64,000 nucleotides of DNA from Diprion similis (taxonomy: Eukaryota > Arthropoda > Insecta > Hymenoptera > Diprionidae). Below, piece by piece: positions 63,978-64,000 of this stretch. How positions within the stretch are numbered: the stretch's first letter is position 1; each line of letters opens with the position of its first letter. The stretch covers positions 3,851,501-3,915,500 of the forward strand of contig NC_060106.1 in the NCBI RefSeq assembly GCF_021155765.1. Reading direction: 5' to 3'. The notes beneath the pieces are model-generated. The model searched no databases. It was not told where the DNA came from and saw nothing but the letters and a program-made list of their open reading frames with translations. A program made the position numbers and the translations under genes.

Positions 63978-64000
63978 TATATATGTATACGAGCAAGTCT

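Overview
The window looks like a stretch of insect nuclear genome. It is AT-rich, its genes are split by short GT-AG introns, and it carries many small DNA-transposon relics. It also contains a single-chain eukaryotic glutamate synthase, a gene that insects have and vertebrates lack. P-like, THAP and hAT elements fit an insect; Hymenoptera is a guess I cannot prove from this sequence.

Layout. Positions 1-3.6 kb are visibly richer in GC and unlike the rest: a partial two-exon minus-strand gene, a 307-bp tandem repeat that repeats a TATA-like motif, and four tightly packed intronless plus-strand ORFs. I suspect a fragment of a virus-like or large mobile element. A decayed hAT transposase (3.6-5.9 kb, minus) abuts it. 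A four-exon minus-strand gene (7.5-10.2 kb) encodes an STN1-like OB-fold protein of the telomeric CST complex. Two 1790-bp, almost identical, internally deleted P-like elements lie in opposite orientation at 11.1-12.9 and 21.0-22.8 kb. They bracket the complete heme gene ALAD (13.5-16.8 kb), a hAT-like MITE and a possible LTR.

A THAP-domain ORF (23.4-23.7 kb, minus) and an ODR4 homolog (24.6-27.5 kb, plus, 8 exons) are arranged head to head. A 1.2-kb hAT deletion derivative follows (28.3-29.5 kb). The largest gene is glutamate synthase (GOGAT), 49.4 to 31.2 kb on the minus strand, with 32 coding exons giving a predicted intact protein of 2062 residues. Its 4.8-kb first coding intron holds a plus-strand F-box gene. 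From 49.5 to 64 kb I find no convincing coding gene: four foldback or MITE structures, microsatellites, G-runs, and probably upstream noncoding or regulatory sequence.

The host genes serve unrelated functions: telomere maintenance, heme synthesis, GPCR trafficking, ammonia assimilation, and possibly ubiquitin ligation. The features worth following up are the STN1 gene, the inverted P-like pair, the nested transposon insertions and the foreign-looking left end. All exon structures were read by eye from splice signals, reading frame and remembered family motifs; no alignment was run.
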